In this document: positions 19,458 to 28,504 of the stretch, one piece after another | Position numbering within the stretch: position 1 is the stretch's first letter | Layout of the letters: each line of letters opens with the position of its first letter | Origin: Stackebrandtia endophytica | GTDB lineage: Bacteria; Actinomycetota; Actinomycetes; Mycobacteriales; Micromonosporaceae | Assembly (NCBI RefSeq): GCF_006716355.1 | Contig: NZ_VFOW01000001.1 | Span: 4,340,001-4,404,000 of the forward strand | DNA length: 64,000 nt | Direction: 5' to 3' | Notes under the pieces: generated by a model | Seen by the model: the letters and a program-made list of their open reading frames with translations, nothing else | Told to the model about the DNA's origin: nothing | Databases searched by the model: none | Program-made: the position numbers and the translations under genes

Positions 19458-22400
19458 GTGAATACTGAAGCCCCCCGAGCCGTACCCATCGGGCGAAAAG
19501 CCCTGGCGATTCCACTGTCGGCGATCCTGATCGCCGGACTGATCATGGTGGTGCAGGTCATCGCCGGGACGGAGTTCGGCCCACCCGCCGTCCAACAGGA
19601 GGAATCCATCCCGGTGACCGGCGTACCGGTGTCGGCGGGTGGTACACCCACCGCGGCCGGCGACGTCTGGGACGGTCCACGACGGATTGAGTGGCCGTCC
19701 CCGGCGCGAGGTGTCGTCGACGTCGGCGCCTCCCATCCCGACCTTCCGGTGTCGATCACCGCGACGGGCGACGGGCCCAGCCGCGTCGAGGTCGAGGTGA
19801 AGGACCGGGACGGTGCCGAGAACCTCGGCCTGACCGGGCCGTTGTTCACCGCGTCCGGAGTCGACGGCGACGGCGAGGTCGAGCTGACGTTCCGCTATGC
19901 GGAATTCGTCGACCTGTACGGCGGTGACTGGGGCGCGCGGCTGCGCCTCGTCGAACTTCCCGGCTGTGCCGCGACCACCCCGTGGCGGTCGGAATGTCAA
20001 GGCGGACAATGGTTGAGCACCGACAACACCGACGGTACGGTCAGCGCGATGGTGACGCTGTCCTCATCGGACTCGGTGTTCGGTTTGGCTGCGGAGGAGG
20101 AGTCGGAGTCCGGCGACTACAAGGCCACCGACCTGGAACCGGCCGGTGAGTGGACCGCCGGCGGCAACTCGGGTGGCTTCAGCTACAAGTACCCGCTGGG
20201 TGGGCCTCCGACCGAGGGGCCGCAGCCGTCGATCGACCTGACCTACTCCTCGCAGAGCATCGACGGACGCACCTCGGGCGCTAACAACCAGGCCCGTTGG
20301 GCCGGCGACGGGTGGAGTATCTCCACCGACTACATTGAACGCTCCTATATGTCCTGTACGGACGATCGGGAGGTTCGGGACGGCAAGACCCCCAACAACG
20401 CCAACACCAAGACCCAGGACCAGTGCTGGTTCACCGATAACGCGACGGTCTCACTCAACGGCATCAACGCCTCGCTGGTAAAGAACAGCGAGACCGGTCG
20501 GTGGCACACCGACAACAACTGGCGCATCGAACAGCTCTCCGACTCCGCGTTGAACGGCTACGACGACAACGGCGAGTACTGGCAGATCACCACCGAGGAC
20601 GGTACCCGGTATCTGTTCGGGCGCGAACCGGCCAGTTCGAAGTCCACCTGGACCACTCCGGTGTACGGCAACCACCCCGGCGAACCCTGCCATAAGACGG
20701 CGTTCAAGGATTCCTCGTGCAAGCAGGCGTGGCGCTGGATGTTGGACACCGTCATCGACCCGGTGGGCAACATGGCCCGGTATCACTACCAGACCGAGAC
20801 CGGGCATTACGGCGCCGGAGGTGACGCGAACAACCGGGTTTCGTACATCCGAAACGGTTGGCTGGAGCGCATCGACTACGGCCTGCACACCGATCACCCG
20901 GATGTCGCCGCCACCGCCCGCATCAGTTTCACGGCCGAGGATCGTTGCTTCAAGGACCCGTGCTGGAAGGACGACGCGAAGACCAAGCCTGAGCCCAAGA
21001 ACTGGCCGGACGTTCCCTGGGACGCCGTGTGCGAGAAGGCGCCCTGTACCTACACGAAGACGCCGTCGTTCTTCACTCAGAAGCGACTCGCGGAGGTGTC
21101 CACTTCGGTGCGAATCGGCGAGGACTTCGTCAAGGTCAACACCTGGAAGCTGGAGCACGAATCTCGCAAGCCGGGTGACAACACCACGCCGATCCTGTGG
21201 CTGAAGTCCATCACCCGGGTCGGCCACCACAACGGTGAGGAGTCGATGCCGACCATCGAGTTCACCCCGGTCGGCATGGACAACCGGGTTGACACGCTCG
21301 ACGGTATCGATCCGCTGCACCGTTTCCGAATCGGGAACATCCGCACCGAATCCGGTTCGGACATTCACATCACCTACTCGGTACCCGAGTGCGATCGGGA
21401 CGGCACCATGCCCGCCAAACCGGAGGACAACGCGATGCGGTGTCACCCGGTGTACTGGACGCCCGACAACCACGAGAAGGAGATCCTCGACTGGTTCCAC
21501 AAGTACGTGGTCACCGAGATCTCCGAGATCGACAACACCGGTGGATCGGTCCCGGTCACGACCCGGTACGAGTACCACCTGGACGGTGGCGGTACCGAAC
21601 AGTTGTGGGCATACGACACCAACGTGTTCACCAAGAAGAAACACCGCACCTACGGCGAGTGGCGAGGCTACCCGCGGGTGACGGTGCGAGTCGGAGACCC
21701 CGCCAACGGCGCGCCGCTGACCACGGAGGAGCGCTATTACCGCGGGATGAACGGCGAGAAGCTCCCGGAGGGAACCCGGTCGGTGGAACTCACCGACTCC
21801 CGCGGCGACACCGTCGTCGACCACGAGGCCCTGGCCGGCAACCTCTTCGAGTCCATCACCTACGACGGCGACGACATCTTCAGCACCGATGTCAACCGCT
21901 ACTGGATCAAGAAGATCGCCGAACACACCGTCGACGGCGTGACCGCCAAAGCCCACCTGTCCGGTGTGTCGGAGAGCATCTCGCGATCGCTGCTGGCGGC
22001 CGACTCCTGGCGGACCACCAAGACGGTCACCGAGTACAACGACCACGGGCACCCGAAGACGGCCAGTGACCTCGGTGACCTCGCCGTCGACGGCGACGAA
22101 CGCTGTACCCGGTTCACCTACGCCGACAACATAGAGCGGTGGTTGATCGGTATGACGGTCAGGGAGGAGACCGTCGCGGTCGCCTGTGACGTCGAGCCGT
22201 CGCGACCCGACGACCTCCTCGGCGACACCCGCACCTTCTATGACGGAAGCACTTCATTCGGGACCGTGCCGACCACGGGGCAGGTGACCAGGGAGGAGGC
22301 TCTGGATTCTTGGTCCAACGGTCCGATATACGCGTCGCAGGGTGAAACCCGATTCGACGAGCTCGGCCGGATCACCGCCGAAGTCGACGCGCTCGGCAAC

Positions 22401-25400
22401 ACCACTACGACGCGGTTCGTACCGGCGGGTGCCGGCCCCGTGGAGTACTCCATCGTCACCAACCCGCTGGGTCATGCCGTCACCACCTACCAGCATCCAC
22501 AGTGGGCTGAACCGTGGAAGGTCGTCGACGCCAACGGAGTGGTCACCCAGCTGACATACGACCCGTTCGGGAGGTTGACCGGTGTCTGGAAGGACGGCCG
22601 AAGTCTCGACGAACCGGCGAACCTGAAGTTTTCCTATGTGGTGCGTGCCGACGGTCCGTTGGCCGTCACCAGTCAGGAGCTTGGGCCCAACGGCGTCTAC
22701 ACCACCGAGATCGAGCTGCTCGACAGCCTCTACCGGCCTCGACTGACCCAAACCAGCAGCCAGGACGGTGGGCGCCTGCTCACTGAGACCGGGTACGACG
22801 ACCGCGGGCAGGAGGCGTACCAGTCGGGACCGAACTTCAACGCGGCCGGTGTCGACACGAACCTGGTGACCGTCGGACGCGGCGAGGACCTGACCCGGAC
22901 CGTCAACAGTTACGACTCGCTGGGGCGGGTCATCGCCGAAGCCTGGTGGTCGAAGAACGTCGAATGGTGGCGCACCACCACGACCTACGGCGGCAATCCC
23001 GATGCCTGGCAGGTGTCGGTGACCCCGCCGAACGGCGACACCGCCACCGCACAGCTGACCAATGCCCGGGACGAGGTGATCGAGTTGCGGCAATACCACG
23101 GCCCCGAACCCACCGGCGACTACGACGCCACTCGGTACACCTATCACGCCAACGGCGAACGCACCTCGGTCACCAACGCGTCCGGTCTGGTCTGGCGGTT
23201 CGAGTACGACCTGCGCGGCCGCCAGGTCCTCGCCGCCGATCCCGATGGCGGATCGACGACCATCGAATACGACGACGTCGACCGGGAGATCGCCCGCACC
23301 GACGCGCGCGGCAACCGGGTGGAGACAACGTACGACGCACTCGACCGGGAACTGACGCAGCGAAGCGGCGACACACTCCTGGCGGAGTACGTCTACGACA
23401 CCGCTCTGCTTCCCAACGGGAATCCGGCCACCGGCCATCTCTCCTCGTCGACCACCTACATCGAGGGACAGGCACTAGTCCAGGAGATCAACAAGTACGA
23501 CTTCGGGTACCGCGCGACACAGACCAGTGCGATCATTCCGTCGATACCCGGCCTGACCGGACTGTCCGGGACCTACCTGGGAACCACCACCTATTACCCC
23601 GACGGCAGCATCCACCGGATGGGGCTGCCGGCACTGGGCGGTCTGGAACGGGAGATCGTCGCCCACGAGTACAACGAGTTGGGCCAGCCGACCCGGATCG
23701 TGGGCACCATGTACCCCTCCGGCGAAGTAACCGCCTATGTGGACGATGCGACCTACAGTCCATACGGTGACCTGGCGCAGCGGGTACTCGGTTCCGGCGA
23801 TGGACCGCAGGCGTACCAGACCTACCGGTACCAGGACGGCACCCGACGGCTGGAGCGGTTCTCATTCGACCGGGATGCCACCGTCACCAACGTCGCGTCC
23901 TCAACCTACTGGTACGACGCGACGGGCAACATCCTGTCCGTCGCCGACCTGCCGGAAGGTCAGGAGAGTCTCAACGACGTCCAGTGCTTCCAGTACGACT
24001 ACCTGAGACGGATGACCGAGGCGTGGACCCAACCGAGTATCGGCTGCGTCGACGCACCCGACGCCGGAACGGTCGGCGGCACCACTCCCTATTGGAACTC
24101 CTACGGTTTCGACACCGACGGCAATCGCACGTCCTACGAGTTCGGCGGAGCCACCGATCGCACCGCGGTGTCCTATACATACGGTGATGGTCATCGGCTG
24201 GACTCCGTGATCCACCCCGATCGCACCGACCGGTTCGAATACGACGCCTCCGGAAACACCGTTGTACGTGATGTCGCCGGATCGCGTCAGGAGTTGGGTT
24301 GGGACGCCCAGGGACGACTGACATCCATCGCCGAACCCTCCGGCGACACCACTCGGATGTACTACAACACCGGCGGCGACCGCTTGGCCCGAGTCGACGC
24401 CGACGGTGGAGCGACCCTGTTCCTCATCGGGCACGAGCTCACTCGAAGCGCCACCGACGGCGTGGTGAGTGCGGTGCGTTACTACGAGCACGACGAGTCG
24501 GTCATCGCCTCCCGTGACGCCGATGAACTCACCTGGTTGGGCTCCGACCACCAGGACACCGCCCAGTGGTCGGTCAACGCGACGACCATGGTGTCCACGG
24601 TGCAGCGTCAGGATCCGTTCGGTTCCAAACGTGGTGCACAGCAACAGTTCCTGGGACAACGTGGCTTCGTAGGAAGCATCACCGACCCCACCGGACTGTC
24701 GCATATGGGTGCCCGACAGTACGACTCGCTGCTGGGGAGGTTCATCTCGGTCGATCCGAAGGTCGACTACGACGACCCGCAGCGAATGAACGCATTCGCA
24801 TATTCCAACAACAGCCCGCTAACCTTCTCCGATCCGACCGGCGAAGCGTTCAACTGGAGCAAACTCGCCAAGGGCGCCGACGTGGTCAGTGCCGTCGCCG
24901 GTGGCGTCGCGCTGGTCGCCGCCGTCATTCCCGGCGCGCAGCCGGTCGCCGCCGCAGCCGGTGCCATCGGAGTCGTCGCAGCGGGAATCTCGGTGGGCAG
25001 TCACCTGGCCGCAGCACACCAGCAGAGCCAGTCGAGCAAGCCTGCGGTGCAAGCCCAGGCCAGCTCCTCCAGGTACAACGCCGCCTGGTCGGCGGTCGGC
25101 TTGATTCCCGGCGTCGGCGGCGTCGTGAAGGCCGGCCGTGCGGCGATACAGACCGTCAAGGCGTCCCGACACCTCAGCGGACTACAGCGGGCGGTTACCG
25201 CCAGCCGTACCAAGGTCGATTCGCTGCGGAACACCTTCGAGAACATGACCCGCCTGGCCAAGCCCAACCTTCCCAACCTGCGGGGAGCGTTGAGTCGGAC
25301 GATCTCGCTGTTCCGCGACCCGACTCGCCATGGCCAGGCGTTGGCGCTGCAGAACATGCGAGGGCAGCTGAGTCGGGCTCAGGACGGCTTGGCGGCTGCG

Positions 25401-25631
25401 GAGGCGAGAGCGGCGGCCTACCTCAGCCGCCTGCGCGCGGCGAGGGCGGCGGCTCGAAAGGTGAGCTGGAACTGGACCGATTGGGGCAGCAACATCCATT
25501 GGGGTCTCAGTCGCCTGCCGCTGCCGAAGTTGCAGCCTCCGAAGTACAAGAAGGTCGGCAAACCGGCGAAGAAGAAAAAGAAGTCCTCACTCGGCAAGAA
25601 CCACTGCGTGGGCAACATGTGCCTGTGGTGA
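19458..25631 (+). CDS. RHS-repeat giant protein with uncharacterised C-terminal tail, 2057 aa
   Basis: Surface or secreted RHS/YD-repeat protein. One membrane helix (about 16-35), a beta-rich N-terminal part, then many YD repeats (about 1000-1730, for example YDALDRELTQR). The RHS core ends GFVGSITDPTGLSHMGARQYDSLLGRFISVDP, and a second DPTG at 1792-1796 marks the usual core/tip junction. The tip of about 260 residues has a hydrophobic Ala/Val/Gly stretch (about 1803-1850), coiled-coil-like Ala/Arg-rich helices, and a lysine cluster followed by NHCVGNMCLW at the very end. I see no known nuclease, deaminase or ADP-ribosyltransferase motif in the tip. No immunity gene follows; a terminator and a CRISPR array do. 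GTG start with GAGG upstream. Confidence 0.88.
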   Translation: MNTEAPRAVPIGRKALAIPLSAILIAGLIMVVQVIAGTEFGPPAVQQEESIPVTGVPVSAGGTPTAAGDVWDGPRRIEWPSPARGVVDVGASHPDLPVSITATGDGPSRVEVEVKDRDGAENLGLTGPLFTASGVDGDGEVELTFRYAEFVDLYGGDWGARLRLVELPGCAATTPWRSECQGGQWLSTDNTDGTVSAMVTLSSSDSVFGLAAEEESESGDYKATDLEPAGEWTAGGNSGGFSYKYPLGGPPTEGPQPSIDLTYSSQSIDGRTSGANNQARWAGDGWSISTDYIERSYMSCTDDREVRDGKTPNNANTKTQDQCWFTDNATVSLNGINASLVKNSETGRWHTDNNWRIEQLSDSALNGYDDNGEYWQITTEDGTRYLFGREPASSKSTWTTPVYGNHPGEPCHKTAFKDSSCKQAWRWMLDTVIDPVGNMARYHYQTETGHYGAGGDANNRVSYIRNGWLERIDYGLHTDHPDVAATARISFTAEDRCFKDPCWKDDAKTKPEPKNWPDVPWDAVCEKAPCTYTKTPSFFTQKRLAEVSTSVRIGEDFVKVNTWKLEHESRKPGDNTTPILWLKSITRVGHHNGEESMPTIEFTPVGMDNRVDTLDGIDPLHRFRIGNIRTESGSDIHITYSVPECDRDGTMPAKPEDNAMRCHPVYWTPDNHEKEILDWFHKYVVTEISEIDNTGGSVPVTTRYEYHLDGGGTEQLWAYDTNVFTKKKHRTYGEWRGYPRVTVRVGDPANGAPLTTEERYYRGMNGEKLPEGTRSVELTDSRGDTVVDHEALAGNLFESITYDGDDIFSTDVNRYWIKKIAEHTVDGVTAKAHLSGVSESISRSLLAADSWRTTKTVTEYNDHGHPKTASDLGDLAVDGDERCTRFTYADNIERWLIGMTVREETVAVACDVEPSRPDDLLGDTRTFYDGSTSFGTVPTTGQVTREEALDSWSNGPIYASQGETRFDELGRITAEVDALGNTTTTRFVPAGAGPVEYSIVTNPLGHAVTTYQHPQWAEPWKVVDANGVVTQLTYDPFGRLTGVWKDGRSLDEPANLKFSYVVRADGPLAVTSQELGPNGVYTTEIELLDSLYRPRLTQTSSQDGGRLLTETGYDDRGQEAYQSGPNFNAAGVDTNLVTVGRGEDLTRTVNSYDSLGRVIAEAWWSKNVEWWRTTTTYGGNPDAWQVSVTPPNGDTATAQLTNARDEVIELRQYHGPEPTGDYDATRYTYHANGERTSVTNASGLVWRFEYDLRGRQVLAADPDGGSTTIEYDDVDREIARTDARGNRVETTYDALDRELTQRSGDTLLAEYVYDTALLPNGNPATGHLSSSTTYIEGQALVQEINKYDFGYRATQTSAIIPSIPGLTGLSGTYLGTTTYYPDGSIHRMGLPALGGLEREIVAHEYNELGQPTRIVGTMYPSGEVTAYVDDATYSPYGDLAQRVLGSGDGPQAYQTYRYQDGTRRLERFSFDRDATVTNVASSTYWYDATGNILSVADLPEGQESLNDVQCFQYDYLRRMTEAWTQPSIGCVDAPDAGTVGGTTPYWNSYGFDTDGNRTSYEFGGATDRTAVSYTYGDGHRLDSVIHPDRTDRFEYDASGNTVVRDVAGSRQELGWDAQGRLTSIAEPSGDTTRMYYNTGGDRLARVDADGGATLFLIGHELTRSATDGVVSAVRYYEHDESVIASRDADELTWLGSDHQDTAQWSVNATTMVSTVQRQDPFGSKRGAQQQFLGQRGFVGSITDPTGLSHMGARQYDSLLGRFISVDPKVDYDDPQRMNAFAYSNNSPLTFSDPTGEAFNWSKLAKGADVVSAVAGGVALVAAVIPGAQPVAAAAGAIGVVAAGISVGSHLAAAHQQSQSSKPAVQAQASSSRYNAAWSAVGLIPGVGGVVKAGRAAIQTVKASRHLSGLQRAVTASRTKVDSLRNTFENMTRLAKPNLPNLRGALSRTISLFRDPTRHGQALALQNMRGQLSRAQDGLAAAEARAAAYLSRLRAARAAARKVSWNWTDWGSNIHWGLSRLPLPKLQPPKYKKVGKPAKKKKKSSLGKNHCVGNMCLW

Positions 25632-25660
25632 TGCCCGGTTGATGTCGCGCTCGATCGGTG

Positions 25661-25691
25661 ATGCCCCGAATCCGACCAGGATTCGGGGCAT
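25661..25691. terminator. Bidirectional terminator between RHS gene and CRISPR array 1
   Basis: Perfect 13-bp stem ATGCCCCGAATCC / GGATTCGGGGCAT, loop GACCA, 29 nt after the RHS stop. It lies between rightward RHS and the leftward array and can serve both. From 25692 to 25912 no gene is seen. Confidence 0.8.
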
Positions 25692-25912
25692 CATTCGTGA
25701 GCGTCGGCGACGATCGAAAGTGTCACCGACCGCGTGTCGAGTTGGCGATCGGCTCGGTGGCACGTAGACTAGAGCCGTCTTCCATGTCTGTCCTCCAACT
25801 TTCATGGTCGACACCCGGCCGGACTCGTTCACTCGAGCCCGGCCTTATCTCTGCCCGCCACTGACTCCACCCATTACGGGCCACAGTGGATATTTGAGGT
25901 TGTGATCTGCCG

Positions 25913-26123
25913 GCGGGTGCCATACGTGCGCGGGGCTTACTCGAGCACGGCTACGGCATCGTTTCCCGAGTCGTGACCATCCCCGCGTGCGCGGGGCTTG
26001 CGGGCCGGGTGTGGGTAAGGGCCGTCGCCGAGACGGTCCATCCCCGCATGCGCGGGGCTTGCACGAGTGACAAAATCGACTTGACTATGTACGTCGGTCC
26101 ATCCCCGCATGCGCGGGGCTTGC
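25913..26123 (-). CRISPR. CRISPR array 1: 4 repeats, 3 spacers, type I-E-like
   Basis: 28-nt repeats at 25913-25940, 25974-26001, 26035-26062 and 26096-26123, with three 33-nt spacers. Core CCCCGCGTGCGCGGGG forms the I-E hairpin; two units read CCCCGCATGCGCGGGG. The leftmost repeat keeps only its right 16 nt (CGTGCGCGGGGCTTAC). Read on the minus strand the repeat begins GTAAGCCCCGCG and ends GGGGATGGNC, matching the orientation of type I-E repeats, so transcription is leftwards, the decayed unit is the trailer end, and the leader lies on the right. No cas genes are in the window. Confidence 0.93.
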
Positions 26124-26200
26124 AAGGGCCGACCTGTGGTTCTATCGCCGACCTCATCGATTCCGGAGCATGATCACTAAGCGGTCCATTGTGTATTTCT
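26124..26200 (-). promoter_or_regulatory. CRISPR leader 1
   Basis: Sequence directly right of the last repeat, conserved with the same position at the other two arrays. Shared elements are GCATGATCACT starting 44 nt from the repeat (26168) and TCCAYTGTG starting 17 nt further (26185). It is expected to hold the array promoter and adaptation signals, read leftwards. Confidence 0.75.
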
Positions 26201-26221
26201 CGTCTGATTCGATTGCCGCCG

Positions 26222-26428
26222 TCATCGGTCGTGGCTGAACCGCAACTCTGCTTCTGCGTTCAGACCTAGGGAGCCCAGATAGTCGCGGACCATGGCGGCC
26301 GCATGGCTCAGCGTGTCGCATTGGGTGACCCCTACTCCCGAGATATGAAGTTCCCAACCGTGGGCCCAGCGAACGGTGCGGACGTCAATCGGTTCGGATG
26401 CGGGCACGGCTTCATCCAATGTGTTCAT
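26222..26428 (-). CDS. Small HicB-like protein, 68 aa
   Basis: A small protein matching the actinobacterial pattern of HicB-like antitoxin-type proteins (VRTVRWAHGWELHISGVGVTQCDTLSHAAAMVRDYLGSL): a partial RNase-H-like/HicB fold of beta strands and one helix. ATG at 26428 has GTAGG 2-6 nt upstream. No HicA-like toxin gene is adjacent. It lies between CRISPR arrays 1 and 2 and on the same strand as both, so it sits between the tail of array 2 and the leader of array 1. The function may be antitoxin-like or unrelated; identification is by pattern only. Confidence 0.6.
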   Translation of the reverse strand: MNTLDEAVPASEPIDVRTVRWAHGWELHISGVGVTQCDTLSHAAAMVRDYLGSLGLNAEAELRFSHDR

Positions 26429-26532
26429 TGCCTACAACTCTAGTCGCCGCACGTTCCGGTCATGATGGTGACGCAAGGATCACAAGGGAGATCGTGGCTC
26501 GGCATCCGGGCGGATCAGCGCCAGTGTCATGA

Positions 26533-26804
26533 ACGTTATCCCCGCGTGCGCGGGGCTTACCGGGCGGCGTCGACGGTGATGGCGACACGACCGGGACCAT
26601 CCCCGCGTGCGCGGGGCTTACAGAAAGCCCGTCGGACTGCGGAGCGTGCGGCCAGGACCATCCCCGCGTGCGCGGGGCTTACCACGACCGGATCGGACCC
26701 GCCGCAGCAGCAGCCGGACCATCCCCGCGTGCGCGGGGCTTACCCACGACCACCGTGGCCGGGGTAGCCACCATCGGGACCATCCCCGCGTGCGCGGGGC
26801 TTAC
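26533..26804 (-). CRISPR. CRISPR array 2: 5 repeats, 4 spacers, type I-E-like
   Basis: Repeats at 26533-26560, 26594-26621, 26655-26682, 26716-26743 and 26777-26804, spacers all 33 nt. Four repeats are identical (beginning GGACCATCCCCGCG and ending GCGGGGCTTAC); the leftmost differs in its first five bases (ACGTT), consistent with the trailer end. Spacers are GC-rich and different from each other. Transcription is leftwards from the leader at the right. Confidence 0.96.
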
Positions 26805-26910
26805 AAGGGGCGACCTGCGGTTCTATCGCCGAAGCTTCTGAATCCGGAGCATGATCACTTGGGTATCCACTGTGTAGTTCGAGGCGGGTCGCCGTTCCGT
26901 CAGTATCGCA
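26805..26910 (-). promoter_or_regulatory. CRISPR leader 2
   Basis: Highly similar to leader 1 over the first 75 nt (both begin AAGGGSCGACCTG). It carries GCATGATCACT at 26849 and TCCACTGTG at 26866, with the same 44-nt and 17-nt spacing, and CAGTATCGCA at 26901, which leader 3 also has at 60721. Confidence 0.75.
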
Positions 26911-27008
26911 AAGTGACGCAGGGTCACTTCGACCGGTGACCCGGCGCCCGACACATCTCGACGAAGTTCGTCCCGTTGGGGGAGAGACGATCCGCCCGAA
27001 CCCCTTTT

Positions 27009-27050
27009 ACCGGCCCACCATGCCCGGCCCACCACGCCCGGCCCACCACC
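27009..27050 (+). repeat. Three tandem 14-mers
   Basis: Unit CCCGGCCCACCAYG in three direct copies (27009-27022, 27023-27036, 27037-27050), with one mismatch in the first and one in the last. It lies in the non-coding stretch 26911-27104 between leader 2 and the end of the next leftward gene. Confidence 0.7.
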
Positions 27051-27069
27051 CGAGACCTCCACGGTCCCG

Positions 27070-27102
27070 GACCGCCACGGCCCGCATTGGGCCGTGGCCG
27101 GT
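27070..27102 (-). terminator. Terminator of the 201-aa protein gene
   Basis: Stem CCACGGCCC / GGGCCGTGG with loop GCATT, extended by GACC/GGTC after one mismatch, immediately beyond the stop of the leftward gene at 27105. Confidence 0.65.
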
Positions 27103-27104
27103 CA

Positions 27105-27710
27105 TCACAGGGAGTGGAGCCACGGGTCGGTCAGATCGAAGAACGTCATCGACTCCGGAGTCATCTCGTCCTCGTCGAACAGGTCCTTCAACTCCTGCGG
27201 TGGTTCCTTCTTCTCTCCTTCGCGGGCGGCGGCTTCCGAGGTGAAGTAGATCGCCTCGGTGTAGTGCTGTCGGTCGGGATGAATCGCGATGTTGCTTCCG
27301 ATGATCTCGGGACGGAACTCGGTCATCACCTCGGTCGCCTGCTCCTGCGCCGTCTCCAGTTTCGCGACGTCGGACACCGGCCCCTGCATGACCTGCACGA
27401 ATCCGGCGTCATCGGATCCGCCGTCCAGGAACTTCAGGGTTTTGGTGCAGTCGTGGAAGACGACGTCACCGGAGAACAGCTTCGAGGTCTCCATCCACCA
27501 GTTGTGCTGTTCGGGCCGATTGCTGTTGGCCCGGGCATCTTCGACGGAGGTGAACCGGACCAGTGCGATGAACTTGTTGTCGGCGGTGACTCCGGCGGTC
27601 GTGCCCAGCCACCCGATCGCGTCCGGTGCCAGGTGTTCCAGCCAGTGATCGAAGGCCGCCTTAAGTTCGTCGGCATCCGAGGTCTCCGCCTGCACTATTT
27701 GAATGAACAT
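27105..27710 (-). CDS. Two-domain ferredoxin-like (Dabb/ABM-like) protein, 201 aa
   Basis: The protein appears to be two similar halves, each starting with a short strand (MFIQIVQAETSDADELKAAF; FVQVMQGPVSDVAKLETAQ) and including a strand with acidic residues followed by an FTSxExA helix (RFTSVEDARA; YFTSEAAARE). This is the pattern of dimeric alpha/beta-barrel proteins fused as a tandem. Members include monooxygenase-like and stress proteins; no catalytic residues can be named. No signal peptide. Single-gene unit with its own hairpin. Divergent from the TetR operon at 27880. Confidence 0.6.
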   Translation of the reverse strand: MFIQIVQAETSDADELKAAFDHWLEHLAPDAIGWLGTTAGVTADNKFIALVRFTSVEDARANSNRPEQHNWWMETSKLFSGDVVFHDCTKTLKFLDGGSDDAGFVQVMQGPVSDVAKLETAQEQATEVMTEFRPEIIGSNIAIHPDRQHYTEAIYFTSEAAAREGEKKEPPQELKDLFDEDEMTPESMTFFDLTDPWLHSL

Positions 27711-27850
27711 GTGTCTGCCCCCTTCGCATACGGCGTCGGTGGGGCACCCCGCCGAGTGGTTACCCGTACGGCCGCCCGGTCAATCACCCGGTACGGAAAC
27801 CAACTGTGCCAACCGTTCTGGATTCGCGACGCCTCACGCGCTAAGGTGAT

Positions 27851-27866
27851 AAGTAAGTACTTACTT
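27851..27866. promoter_or_regulatory. Perfect 16-bp palindrome, probable TetR operator
   Basis: AAGTAAGTACTTACTT is fully self-complementary and lies 13 nt before the TetR start, in the space shared with the divergent gene at 27105-27710. Likely autoregulatory operator. Confidence 0.7.
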
Positions 27867-27879
27867 TCTAAGGATGGGC

Positions 27880-28500
27880 ATGGCAACCGACGACGGCACC
27901 GGGCGGCGAACCCTCACCCGAGAGCGCATCCTCACCGAGGCCATGCGGCTGTTCGGCGAAAACGGTTACCAGGCGACCAGCGTCGCGGCGATCGAGGAGG
28001 CGGCCGGTCTTTCGCCGGGTTCCGGGGCGCTCTACAAGCACTTTCGTTCCAAGGCCGACCTGCTCGCCCACGGAATCGGTGGCCAGCTGGAGACCAGTGC
28101 CGATCTCTTCGAGCACCTCGGCGACACCGGACCATCCGATGTGCCGTTGAACGAGCGGCTGGCCCATCTGGTGGTGGCCGGGTTGCACCGTCTCGATCGG
28201 GAGCGGGACCTCAACCGATTGATCTTCCGTGACCTCGCCCGGTTTCCCGACCTGCTGGAACAGGTTCGCCGACAGGAGATGCAGCGGCTCGCCCACGCCG
28301 TCGGGGAGTGGCTGGCCGGGCAAGTCGGGTCGGACCGGGAGCGTGACTGGTCGGCGATCGCCACGGTTCTGACCGGGGCCGTCGCGAACTACTGGGCGCT
28401 GCGTGACGTCTTCGGCTCCCACCCGTCCGGGGTGTCGGAGGACGAGTTCATCGCCGCCGTCGTCGACCTGGTGGCGGCACTCATCACCTCAAGGAGTTGA
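27880..28500 (+). CDS. TetR-family transcriptional regulator, 206 aa
   Basis: One-domain repressor. The N-terminal helix-turn-helix is at about 15-58 (ILTEAMRLFGENGYQATSVAAIEEAAGLSPGSGALYKHFRSK), followed by a ligand-binding helical domain. ATG at 27880 is preferred over the ATG two codons upstream because AAGGA is then 5-9 nt before the start rather than overlapping it. It heads a three-gene operon with a small membrane protein (4 nt downstream) and an NAD-dependent epimerase. The 16-bp palindrome just upstream suggests it represses its own operon. Confidence 0.88.
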   Translation: MATDDGTGRRTLTRERILTEAMRLFGENGYQATSVAAIEEAAGLSPGSGALYKHFRSKADLLAHGIGGQLETSADLFEHLGDTGPSDVPLNERLAHLVVAGLHRLDRERDLNRLIFRDLARFPDLLEQVRRQEMQRLAHAVGEWLAGQVGSDRERDWSAIATVLTGAVANYWALRDVFGSHPSGVSEDEFIAAVVDLVAALITSRS

Positions 28501-28504
28501 TCAC

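Noticed and set aside
20451-25642. Several long frames overlapping the RHS gene (for example 20451-22052 minus, 22254-23438 minus, 24566-25642 plus)
   Set aside because: Shadows with no recognisable domain; the RHS frame is continuous to its end.
25587-25923. Short frames between the RHS gene and CRISPR array 1, as a possible immunity gene
   Set aside because: They cross the terminator hairpin, have odd composition and no start signals; none looks like an immunity protein.
26462-26939. Open frames across CRISPR array 2 with repeated RARG or PRVRGAY units
   Set aside because: The repeating peptide is produced by the CRISPR repeats themselves; not a protein gene.
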